A stretch of DNA of 14,478 nt, from the NCBI GenBank assembly GCA_900767505.1, contig CAAFZG010000052.1, positions 1-14,478 on the forward strand. The letters run 5' to 3'. This stretch comes from Methanomassiliicoccales archaeon. Its GTDB lineage: Archaea; Thermoplasmatota; Thermoplasmata; Methanomassiliicoccales; Methanomethylophilaceae. Below the pieces are notes generated by a model that did not search any database, had not been told where the DNA came from, and saw nothing but the letters and a program-made list of their open reading frames with translations. This document shows, one piece after another, positions 7,055-14,196 of the stretch (positions within the stretch are counted from its first letter, which is position 1; each line of letters starts with the position of its first letter). Position numbers and translations under genes: made by a program.

Positions 7055-8320
7055 ATGGCAGAGAAAGAGCACATGAATCTGGTCATCATCGGCCACGTCG
7101 ACCACGGAAAGTCCACCCTCACCGGTAGGATTCTCCTTGAGTGTGGCGCGATCGACCCCCACATCGTCGAGAAATACAAGAAAGAGGCAGAGGAGAAAGG
7201 AAAGGGATCCTTCTACTTCGCATGGGTCATGGACGGACTCAAAGAGGAGAGGGAGAGAGGAGTTACTATCGATGTCGCTCACAAGAAGTTCTACACCGAC
7301 AAGTACTACTTCACCGTCATCGACGCCCCCGGTCACCGTGACTTCGTCAAGAACATGATCACCGGAACCTCCCAGGCCGATGCCGCAATCATCACCTGTT
7401 CCGCTATCGAGGGGCCCCAGGCTCAGACCAAGGAGCACGTCTTCCTCGCTACCACCCTCGGTGTCAAGCAGATCATCGTCGCCATCAACAAGATGGATGC
7501 AGTCAAGTACGACGAGGCCAAGTACAACGAGGCCAAGGACGCCATGATCAAGCTCATGAAGATGGTCGGAGTCAAGACCGATGAAGTCCCCTTCATCCCC
7601 GTTTCCGCATTCGTCGGAGACAACATCAAGGTCGCTTCCGCCAACACCCCCTGGTACAAGGGACCCACCCTCATCCAGGCTCTCGACAACCTCAAGGTTC
7701 CCGAGAAGCACACCGAGAAGCCCCTCAGGCTGCCTATCCAGGATGTCTACACCATCACCGGAATCGGAACCGTCCCCGTCGGACGTGTCGAGACTGGAGT
7801 CCTGAAGCCCAACATGAAGGTCATGTTCGAGCCTTCCCACGTTCCCGGAGAGGTCAAGTCCATCGAGATGCACCACGAGCAGCTGCCCCAGGCTCTGCCC
7901 GGAGACAACGTCGGATTCAACGTCCGTGGAGTCGCCAAGAACGATGTCAAAAGGGGAGATGTCGCCGGACCCGTCGACAACCCGCCGTCCGTCGCAAAGA
8001 CCTTCACCGCTCAGATCGTCGTGCTGAACCACCCGTCCGTCATCACAGTCGGATACACCCCCGTGTTCCACTGCCACACCACTCAGACGGCATGCAGGTT
8101 CGTCGAGCTCATCAAGACCATCGACCCCAAGTCCGGACAGGTCAAGGCAGATCACCCTGACTTCCTCAAGACTGGAGACATCGCTGTCGTCAAGCTCGAG
8201 CCCACAAAGCCCATGGTCATTGAGACTGCAAAAGAGTTCCCGCCTCTCGGAAGGTTCGCCATCCGTGATATGGGACAGACCGTCGCTGCTGGAATGTGCA
8301 TCGAAGTTGAGAAGGCTTGA
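7055..8320 (+). CDS. tuf: Elongation factor 1-alpha (aEF-1A)
   Basis: The GTPase that delivers aminoacyl-tRNA to the ribosomal A site. It has 421 residues, within the archaeal range. GHVDHGKS at 13-20, DAPGH at 90-94 and NKMD at 145-148 form the GTP site. The switch I/effector region RGVTIDVAHKKF and the archaeal/eukaryotic sequence DFVKNMITGTSQADAAI are clear. Domains 2 and 3 follow, with RLPIQDVYTITGIGTVPVGR and the conserved RFAIRDMGQTVAAG near the end. It has its own promoter and a strong GGAGG site, and lies between EF-2 and rps10 as in most euryarchaea. Codon use is extremely biased. This bias also leaves a long spurious open frame on the opposite strand. Confidence 0.98.
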   Translation: MAEKEHMNLVIIGHVDHGKSTLTGRILLECGAIDPHIVEKYKKEAEEKGKGSFYFAWVMDGLKEERERGVTIDVAHKKFYTDKYYFTVIDAPGHRDFVKNMITGTSQADAAIITCSAIEGPQAQTKEHVFLATTLGVKQIIVAINKMDAVKYDEAKYNEAKDAMIKLMKMVGVKTDEVPFIPVSAFVGDNIKVASANTPWYKGPTLIQALDNLKVPEKHTEKPLRLPIQDVYTITGIGTVPVGRVETGVLKPNMKVMFEPSHVPGEVKSIEMHHEQLPQALPGDNVGFNVRGVAKNDVKRGDVAGPVDNPPSVAKTFTAQIVVLNHPSVITVGYTPVFHCHTTQTACRFVELIKTIDPKSGQVKADHPDFLKTGDIAVVKLEPTKPMVIETAKEFPPLGRFAIRDMGQTVAAGMCIEVEKA

Positions 8321-8359
8321 ATGCCTTTTCACTTTCACCTTATCTCTAAGGGATAAAAG

Positions 8360-8674
8360 ATGTCACAGCGCGCAAGAATCTCTCTCAGCGGCACCGATCC
8401 TGCAAAGGTCGACAGTGTCTGCGCCCAGATCAAAGGGATTTCCCAGAGGACCGGCGTGGATATCCGCGGGCCTGTACCCCTTCCCACAAAGAAGCTGAAG
8501 GTACCCTGCAGGAAGAGTCCCGACGGAGAGGGAAGCGAGACCTGGGATCGCTGGGAGATGCGCATCCACAAGAGGCTCATTGATCTGGACGCCGACGAGC
8601 GTGCCCTCAGGCAGCTCATGAGGATCCAGGTCCCCGATGGCGTAAACATCGAGATTGTGCTTCGTAGCGCATAA
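8360..8674 (+). CDS. rps10: 30S ribosomal protein S10 (uS10)
   Basis: A protein of the head of the small ribosomal subunit. It has 104 residues, the normal archaeal size. RARISLSGTDPAKVDSVC, GPVPLPTKKLKVP, RKSPDGEG and WDRWEMRIHKRLIDL, followed by RIQVPDGVNIEIVL, cover the family end to end. It follows tuf by 39 bases and is probably cotranscribed with it. The ribosome site (AAGGGAT) is modest and partly lies in a small hairpin: TTATC at 8340-8344 can pair with GATAA at 8352-8356. This could lower its translation relative to EF-1alpha. It is the last gene of the translation block and the only gene here that ends in TAA. Confidence 0.97.
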   Translation: MSQRARISLSGTDPAKVDSVCAQIKGISQRTGVDIRGPVPLPTKKLKVPCRKSPDGEGSETWDRWEMRIHKRLIDLDADERALRQLMRIQVPDGVNIEIVLRSA

Positions 8675-8683
8675 ACCATTAAA

Positions 8684-8701
8684 GGGGGGATTCGTCCCCC
8701 C
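8684..8701 (+). terminator. Terminator hairpin after rps10
   Basis: GGGGGGA, loop TTCG, TCCCCCC: a perfect 7-bp stem with a TTCG tetraloop, 9 bases after the rps10 stop. The following 60 bases are pyrimidine-rich (TTCTTCT and similar). It is the strongest hairpin in the window and is placed exactly at the end of the translation block. Confidence 0.7.
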
Positions 8702-8770
8702 GTCCACAAACCCATTATCCTTCTTCTACACCCATTTCTGCATCCGTTCTTCATCGTCGCAACTTAGGTT

Positions 8771-8778
8771 TTTAATAC
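8771..8778 (+). promoter_or_regulatory. ilvD promoter TATA box
   Basis: TTTAATAC, preceded by a purine-rich AACTTAGG stretch. Initiation is predicted near 8800, so the ATG at 8809 would have a leader of only about 8 nt and no Shine-Dalgarno site. Confidence 0.6.
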
Positions 8779-8808
8779 TCCTCTGGAATCGCTCATGCAG
8801 TGATCGTG

Positions 8809-10455
8809 ATGAGAAGCGATGCAGTCAAGCAGGGACCTGCCGCAGCTCCGCAGAGAAGTCTGCTCAGGGCCGACGGTCTGTCCGATGAAGATTTTGACAA
8901 ACCATTCATAGGCATTGCCAACTCCTGGAATGAGATCGTTCCCGGACACATACATCTCAATGAGATCGTCGAAGCCGTCAAGGAAGGCATCATCGAGGCC
9001 GGCGGAAGACCGTTCACATTCGGAGTTCCCGCAGTCTGCGACGGAATCGCAATGGGACACAAGGGGATGAGGTATTCTCTGATCTCCAGGGAGGTTATAT
9101 CCGACTGTTGCGAGGTCATGGTCGAAGGACACGCCCTTGACGGATGGATCGGTGTCTCCAACTGCGACAAGGTCACCCCGGGAATGCTCATGGCCATGGG
9201 TAGAATGAACGTTCCCGGACTGATCGTCACAGGCGGTGCGATGGAGCCCGGAATAGGAAAGAACGGCAACATGGACCTTCAGTCCGTCTTCGAGGCGGTC
9301 GGAGCTTATAGCGCAGGTACCATCGACGAGAACGAGCTTCACACCGTCGAATGCACAGCATGCCCCGGACGCGGAAGCTGCTCCGGACTTTTCACAGCCA
9401 ACACCATGGCTTGTCTGACAGAGACTCTCGGTATCAGTCTCACAGGCTGTGCCACGGCACTTGCCGATGACAACAGGAAGCTGCAGATCGCCAGGGAGAC
9501 CGGAAGGCGCATCGTCGAGATGGTCAAGAAGAATATCAAGCCCCGCGACATAGTCACGCGCGACTCTTTCCGCAACGCCATCAGGGTCGATATGGCTGTC
9601 GGCGGTTCCACCAACACGGCACTGCACCTTCCTGCGATCTCCAAGGATTTCGGATGTCCCGTCACTCTCGATGATTTCGATGAGATCTCAAGGGATACAC
9701 CCCACATCACAAGTCTGAGGCCTGCAGGACCGTACGCGATCAAGGACCTCGACCGTGCCGGCGGAATACCCGCAGTCCTGAAGATTCTCAAGGACAAGCT
9801 CGTCGATCTCCCCACCGCCAACGGAAAGACGATCTTCGAGATCGCAGATTCCGCTGTCGTCAAGGATGACGATGTTCTCAGATCCCAGGACAACCCCTAT
9901 CACAAGCAGGGCGGAATTGCCGTCCTCAAAGGAAACCTCGCTCCCGAGGGATCCGTCATCAAACAGGCCGCAGTCAGCCCCAAGATGATGCAGTTCAGCG
10001 GAAGGGCACGCGTGTTCGACGGCGAAGCCGCCGCGGCAGAGGCCATAACGTCCGGACAGATCGTTGCCGGTGACGTCGTTGTCATCAGGTACGAAGGTCC
10101 CAAGGGTGCTCCCGGAATGCCCGAGATGCTCTCGCCCACCAGTCTGATCATCGGAAGAGGTCTAGGAGAGTCGGTTGCACTGATCACCGACGGAAGGTTC
10201 TCCGGAGCTTCCAGAGGCGGTGCAATCGGTCATGTCTCGCCCGAGGCATATGCCGGCGGACCCATCGCAGCCGTCAGAGACGGGGATATAATCGATATCG
10301 ACATCCCTGCGAGGAAGCTCAGCGTCCGTCTCACCGATGAGGAGATCGCTCAGCGTATGAAGGATTTCAAACCGCTCGAGCGCCCTGTGGTCGGTGTCCA
10401 GAGGAAATACAGGAAACTGGTCTCCAGCGGTTCCGACGGAGCATACCTTTACTGA
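8809..10455 (+). CDS. ilvD: Dihydroxy-acid dehydratase
   Basis: An iron-sulfur enzyme that dehydrates 2,3-dihydroxy-isovalerate and 2,3-dihydroxy-3-methylvalerate to the 2-oxo acids that precede valine, leucine and isoleucine. It has 548 residues, the normal length. Family marks are GPAAAPQRSLL near the N-terminus, NSWNEIVPGHIHL, VCDGIAMGHKGMRYSL, SNCDKVTPGM with Cys119, ACPGRGSCSGLFTANTM with Cys185 and Cys191, and TDGRFSGAS near the C-terminus. PGH stands where the [2Fe-2S] type has PCN, so this is the oxygen-sensitive [4Fe-4S]-like class, which suits an anaerobe. Several in-frame starts lie close together (GTG 8800, GTG 8806, ATG 8809). The ATG gives the usual archaeal start MRSDAVKQGP. 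It is transcribed alone, with its own promoter and a hairpin after its stop. Confidence 0.97.
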   Translation: MRSDAVKQGPAAAPQRSLLRADGLSDEDFDKPFIGIANSWNEIVPGHIHLNEIVEAVKEGIIEAGGRPFTFGVPAVCDGIAMGHKGMRYSLISREVISDCCEVMVEGHALDGWIGVSNCDKVTPGMLMAMGRMNVPGLIVTGGAMEPGIGKNGNMDLQSVFEAVGAYSAGTIDENELHTVECTACPGRGSCSGLFTANTMACLTETLGISLTGCATALADDNRKLQIARETGRRIVEMVKKNIKPRDIVTRDSFRNAIRVDMAVGGSTNTALHLPAISKDFGCPVTLDDFDEISRDTPHITSLRPAGPYAIKDLDRAGGIPAVLKILKDKLVDLPTANGKTIFEIADSAVVKDDDVLRSQDNPYHKQGGIAVLKGNLAPEGSVIKQAAVSPKMMQFSGRARVFDGEAAAAEAITSGQIVAGDVVVIRYEGPKGAPGMPEMLSPTSLIIGRGLGESVALITDGRFSGASRGGAIGHVSPEAYAGGPIAAVRDGDIIDIDIPARKLSVRLTDEEIAQRMKDFKPLERPVVGVQRKYRKLVSSGSDGAYLY

Positions 10456-10457
10456 TC

Positions 10458-10478
10458 GGTCCGGACAGTCTCCGGACC
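10458..10478 (+). terminator. Terminator hairpin after ilvD
   Basis: GGTCCGGA, loop CAGTC, TCCGGACC: a perfect 8-bp stem beginning 2 bases after the ilvD stop. A T-rich run (TCTTTTTCAT) follows about 20 bases later. Hairpin plus T run makes this a plausible 3' end for the ilvD message. Confidence 0.6.
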
Positions 10479-10521
10479 CAAACCCTTTCCTCCACCATCT
10501 TTTTCATGTAGCAGAGAAACA

Positions 10522-10529
10522 ACTTAAAC
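10522..10529 (+). promoter_or_regulatory. Candidate TATA box for the FGGY kinase gene
   Basis: ACTTAAAC, a weak box. Its spacing predicts initiation near 10551, a few bases before the ATG at 10556, and is the main reason for preferring that start over the ATG at 10541. Confidence 0.35.
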
Positions 10530-10555
10530 GGACATCCAGAATGACACCCGATAAG

Positions 10556-12085
10556 ATGTCTGAGAGCTATTATCTAGGATTCGACGCTGGAACCCAGAGT
10601 GTCAAGGTCGCTGTGTACTCATCCGACGGTGTATGTGTCGCACAGGCCACCAATCCTACGACCATCCGTTATCCGGCCCCGCGCTGTGTCGAGATGGATG
10701 CTGATGAATACCTCAGGCTCACGATCAAAGGTATGGCCCAATGCACCGAGATCATGAGGGCCAGCGGATTGGATGCCGGAAGGATCCGTTCCATCATGGG
10801 AGACGGGATAATCTGCGGTATCGTCGGTGTGGATTCCAACGGGGATGCCGTGACGCCGTTCATCAATTATCTGGATTCCCGTACCCAGGATGATGCCGAT
10901 GATATCAACAGCATGAAATTGGACATCTGGGCGCAGGAGACGGGGAATGCTGAGGCAAGCTGCATGTTCCCAGCTATGATCGCCAGATGGTTTTTGTCGA
11001 ACGGCGTCCGCTGTGAGAAATTCGTGCACAATGCTCCGTACATCCTCTCCCACCTTGCAGGCCTTCAGGCATCAGATTCGTTCATCGACCAGGGTGCGAT
11101 GTCAGGCTGGGGTCTAGGATACGACGTGATGTCCAAGAGATGGTCCGACGAACAGCTGGATATCCTGGGATTGGACAGGTCGTACATGCCCCGCGTCGTG
11201 AAGGCATGGGATGTCATCGGTCATCTGACGGACGAGATCGCCGGGATGACCGGACTGCCCTCGAGGATACCCATCTGCGGCGGCGCTGGAGATACCATGC
11301 AGTCCATGATCGGTTGCGGCATCACGGCTCCTGGAATGGCGGTGGATGTCGCAGGCACGTGTGCGATGTTCTGTGTATCAACAGATGGAATCAATCCATC
11401 ATTGAGTGTTCCCGGTTCCGGACTGATATTCAACAGCGGCACCTTGGATGACACGTACTTCTACTGGGGATTCATCCGTACCGGAGGTCTGTCCCTCAGG
11501 TGGTTCAAGGACAGTGTCTACGGCGGGGACATAGACTATCCCGACCTGAGCAAAGGTGCGGCTTCAGTGCCCGCCGGTTCAGGAGGGGTGACATTCCTTC
11601 CGTATCTGACCGGGGGCTATGGTGACATGAACGATGCCAGCGGAGCATTCCTCAACATGACATTGGACACAGATCGTTCCATTCTCTGGCGTTCGGTCCT
11701 GGAAGCGATCGGATACGATTACATGACCGTCACGGACACCTATCGCGAGGCAGGTGTGGACCTGTCCAAGATCGTAATCACCGAAGGCGGAAGTGCCGAT
11801 GACGTCTGGAACCAGATCAAATCCGATATGATCGGGTCGGATGCCGTGGTGATGAAGACCCGCGGCGGAGCGGTGATGACCGATTGTGTCACAGCCGCTT
11901 ATGCGGTCGGCGATGTATCGGACATATTGGACGCCATGGGTACGGTGACCGAGGTCGACCGCAGTTTCACTCCGAATAAGGCCAATACAGAGGTATATCG
12001 TGAATCATACAAGGCCCGCTCTGTCGTAATGGATAGGATGAAAGGGGTTTTTCCGGTACTGAAGGGTATGAACTCCATCAGGTGA
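10556..12085 (+). CDS. FGGY-family carbohydrate kinase, xylulokinase-like
   Basis: An ATP-dependent kinase of the FGGY family, whose members phosphorylate xylulose, ribulose, glycerol, gluconate and similar polyols or sugars. It has 509 residues, normal for the family. The N-terminal phosphate-1 loop is YYLGFDAGTQS (D10, G12, T13). YLDSRT occupies the place of the W-x-D-x-R substrate motif, and GGAGDTMQSMIGCG holds the probable catalytic base Asp246, followed by VDVAGTCAMF. GGLSLRWFKD and VITEGGSADD in the C-terminal half complete the actin-like ATPase fold. The overall look is closest to xylulokinase-like members, but the substrate cannot be read from sequence. The start is the ATG at 10556, with 10541 as an alternative that adds five residues. 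It stands alone between ilvD and the convergent aromatic operon, so context does not reveal the substrate. Its last 8 bases overlap the end of the next gene on the other strand. Confidence 0.9.
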   Translation: MSESYYLGFDAGTQSVKVAVYSSDGVCVAQATNPTTIRYPAPRCVEMDADEYLRLTIKGMAQCTEIMRASGLDAGRIRSIMGDGIICGIVGVDSNGDAVTPFINYLDSRTQDDADDINSMKLDIWAQETGNAEASCMFPAMIARWFLSNGVRCEKFVHNAPYILSHLAGLQASDSFIDQGAMSGWGLGYDVMSKRWSDEQLDILGLDRSYMPRVVKAWDVIGHLTDEIAGMTGLPSRIPICGGAGDTMQSMIGCGITAPGMAVDVAGTCAMFCVSTDGINPSLSVPGSGLIFNSGTLDDTYFYWGFIRTGGLSLRWFKDSVYGGDIDYPDLSKGAASVPAGSGGVTFLPYLTGGYGDMNDASGAFLNMTLDTDRSILWRSVLEAIGYDYMTVTDTYREAGVDLSKIVITEGGSADDVWNQIKSDMIGSDAVVMKTRGGAVMTDCVTAAYAVGDVSDILDAMGTVTEVDRSFTPNKANTEVYRESYKARSVVMDRMKGVFPVLKGMNSIR

Positions 12086-13133
12086 AGTACTCTCTGCCCC
12101 TGTCCATCAGATCCTTGAACGCCTCCGGATTGTCGGCCAGGGCCGCTTCGACGACATCATGAACGGCGCGGTCGAACTCTCCGAGCATCTCCTCACGATA
12201 TGCGTTCAGATGCTGGATCTCGTAGTACAGGTACGGGTCCTCCAGGGCCACGGATTCGTTGGTGTCCATCAGCTTGTTGTACGTGGTGGATGCCACGGAC
12301 CTCATATCCTCGAAGTCTATGCCGCTCCTTTCAAGAACGGTGAAGAACGCTATGTTGACGGCATGGCTCAGACCCAGGACGTATGACATGTACATGTCGT
12401 GCTTCTCGATGGGCATCGTCCTGATGTCGGCTCCGTGATTGCCCAGCAGCGATATCACCGACTTCACGGCATCTTCCGATCCGCAGTCGCATACCAGGAG
12501 GTTCCTGTCGTACATCGACTCGGCGGACGGTCCGAACATAGGGTGCACCGAACAGGCCATCCTATGCTTCCCCATCTCTCTGAGTGTGTCCGAGAAGGGG
12601 GATTTCAGGGATGCTATGTCGAAGATCAGTGTATCCTCGGGGCAGATCCCATCGAGCTTCTCCAGGATGCCGCGGGTGCGGGAGATGGGTACGGACACGA
12701 TCACGGTGTCGGACCATTTCGCATCGTCCAAGGTGAGTCCGTTTCCTGATGATGGATCTATGATATCCACCCTGTGCCCGGATTGTCTGAGAAGATCCGC
12801 GAACCATCTGCCCATCTTCCCGTTACCGCCGACTATCGAGATGTGGCGCATCTCCGTCGAGCTTCTCGGCAGGGATGCCTGGACCTCGATGGATTCCTGC
12901 ATCAGGATCCTGCATACCTGTTCTGCATAGACGGGGTTCATGCCGTGTTCCAACGCGAATCCTCTGTAGCGGTCTATGACGTTCCGCTCCTGCGCCATGT
13001 TCCTGACCGGGGCATTGCGTGCGACCTTGTCCTCGCCGACGATGCGGGCCAGTTCCAATCTCTTCTCCATGAGTCTGAGGATCTCGAGATCGATCTCCCC
13101 GATACCATTCCTTGCTTCTTCGAGTTCCATCAT
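12078..13133 (-). CDS. tyrA: Chorismate mutase-prephenate dehydrogenase fusion (T-protein type)
   Basis: A 351-residue bifunctional enzyme that turns chorismate into prephenate and then into 4-hydroxyphenylpyruvate, the tyrosine precursor. Residues 1 to about 88 are an AroQ-type chorismate mutase with R8, R25, K36, E49, S81 and Q85 at the places of E. coli R11, R28, K39, E52, S84 and Q88. From residue 96 comes the NAD-binding domain ISIVGGNGKMGRWF, of the GGxGxMG type seen in bifunctional enzymes, then SVHPMFGPS with the catalytic His197, and an all-helical C-terminal dimer domain. One mutase position differs: E. coli R51 aligns with Q48. The ATG at 13133 overlaps the aroC stop (ATGA) and follows GAGGGGA, indicating coupled translation. 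A different start at the adjacent ATG (13130) would remove one Met. Last gene of the aroA-aroC-tyrA operon. Lone prephenate dehydrogenase activity is excluded only if the mutase domain is active. Confidence 0.93.
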   Translation of the reverse strand: MMELEEARNGIGEIDLEILRLMEKRLELARIVGEDKVARNAPVRNMAQERNVIDRYRGFALEHGMNPVYAEQVCRILMQESIEVQASLPRSSTEMRHISIVGGNGKMGRWFADLLRQSGHRVDIIDPSSGNGLTLDDAKWSDTVIVSVPISRTRGILEKLDGICPEDTLIFDIASLKSPFSDTLREMGKHRMACSVHPMFGPSAESMYDRNLLVCDCGSEDAVKSVISLLGNHGADIRTMPIEKHDMYMSYVLGLSHAVNIAFFTVLERSGIDFEDMRSVASTTYNKLMDTNESVALEDPYLYYEIQHLNAYREEMLGEFDRAVHDVVEAALADNPEAFKDLMDRGREYFT

Positions 13134-14191
13134 AATCCCCTCATCATCTGATCCGCAACCGTGAGCGCGGTCATCGCCTCCACCACGGACACCGCCCTGG
13201 GGACGATGCACGGGTCGTGTCTTCCTGTGACGCTGACCGTGTCGTTCTCCTCGGTCCGCAGGTTGACGGTGTCCTGTACGATGCCTATGGACGGCGTCGG
13301 TTTGAATACGGTTCTGAATGTGACCATGGCGCCGTCCGCCATCCCTCCGACGATGCCTCCGAGGTGGTTGCTCTCGGTAACTATCCTCCCGTTGTCGAAA
13401 CGGTATGCATCGTTGCTCTGGGATCCCTTCATCCGGGCCAGTCCGAATCCGTCTCCGAATTCGATACCTTTGCATGCAGGTATGCCGAACATCGCTCTGG
13501 CAAGCTCTGAATCCAGAGCATCGAACCATATCCCGCCGAATCCTATCGGGAGGCCTGAGATCATGCATTCGATCGTGCCTCCGACGCTGTCGCCTTCGGA
13601 ACCTGCCGCCTCGATGGTCCTGCGCATGCGTTCATCCAGTTCCTCCGTGCAGGCCCTGGTGGGGAATCCTCTGGACGTCAATGCATCATCGAAACTGCGG
13701 GTCGAATCGTCTGTGACATCGTATATCGATCTCGTGAAGGCGGCTATCCTGATGTCTTCCCCGGCCAGATACTGTTTGGCGATGGAACCTGCGGCGACGA
13801 TCGCCGCAGTGAGCCTTCCGGAGAACTGACCGCTTCCGCGAAGGTCGTGGTCCCTGAATTTCAGCAGCGCGGGGAGGTCCGCATGGCCCGGTCTCGGTGT
13901 CTCGTAGAAGCCCATGTACTTCGAACCGTCCGTGTTGCCGTTCGCTATCTTGATGAGGATGGGGTTCCCGTCCGTAACACCGTCCATGACACCCTGGACA
14001 AGGTCCGCCCTGTCCTCTTCGCGTCTGGGGGTGCCTATCTTGCCCGTGGGTTTGCGGAGGGCCATCTCCTCTGCCAGCTTGTTGGCGTCTATGCGGAATC
14101 CTGCAGGGATCCCCTCGAGTATGCCTCCGATGCACGGGCCGTGGCTCCTTCCGAACAACGTGAATCTCAATCTGTTCCCTATGGCGAACAT
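13130..14191 (-). CDS. aroC: Chorismate synthase
   Basis: An FMN-dependent enzyme that eliminates phosphate from 5-enolpyruvylshikimate 3-phosphate (EPSP) to make chorismate, the last common step to the aromatic amino acids. It has 353 residues, normal length. His17 in FGRSHGP and His103 in RPGHADL are the two catalytic histidines. GSGQFSGRLTAAIVAAGSIAK is the FMN and substrate loop, and SNHLGGIVGGMADGA and RHDPCIVPRAVSVVEAM complete the family. The signature FGESHG has Arg in place of Glu, and the loop is of the H/Q-FSGRLTA type known from Clostridia and Bacteroidetes rather than the common GGRSSARETA type. I use the ATG at 14191 (MFAIGNRLRF), which lines up with the family start and has GGAG 8 bases upstream; the ATG at 14197, overlapping the aroA stop as TGATG, adds two residues. 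Its stop overlaps the start of tyrA. Confidence 0.95.
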   Translation of the reverse strand: MFAIGNRLRFTLFGRSHGPCIGGILEGIPAGFRIDANKLAEEMALRKPTGKIGTPRREEDRADLVQGVMDGVTDGNPILIKIANGNTDGSKYMGFYETPRPGHADLPALLKFRDHDLRGSGQFSGRLTAAIVAAGSIAKQYLAGEDIRIAAFTRSIYDVTDDSTRSFDDALTSRGFPTRACTEELDERMRRTIEAAGSEGDSVGGTIECMISGLPIGFGGIWFDALDSELARAMFGIPACKGIEFGDGFGLARMKGSQSNDAYRFDNGRIVTESNHLGGIVGGMADGAMVTFRTVFKPTPSIGIVQDTVNLRTEENDTVSVTGRHDPCIVPRAVSVVEAMTALTVADQMMRGL

Positions 14192-14196
14192 GTCCA

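Noticed and set aside
6914..8338. A 474-codon open frame on the minus strand opposite EF-1alpha
   Set aside because: It is a shadow of the strongly biased codons of tuf; its product is an Asp/Leu/Gly/Val-rich low-complexity string with no recognisable domain.
8340..8356. Small TTATC/GATAA hairpin over the rps10 ribosome site as a possible riboswitch
   Set aside because: A 5-bp stem is too weak to claim as a regulatory RNA; it is mentioned only as a possible modulator of rps10 translation.
13161..13829. A 222-codon open frame on the plus strand opposite aroC
   Set aside because: It is Ser/Pro-rich and without domains, and lies entirely inside a clear aroC gene.
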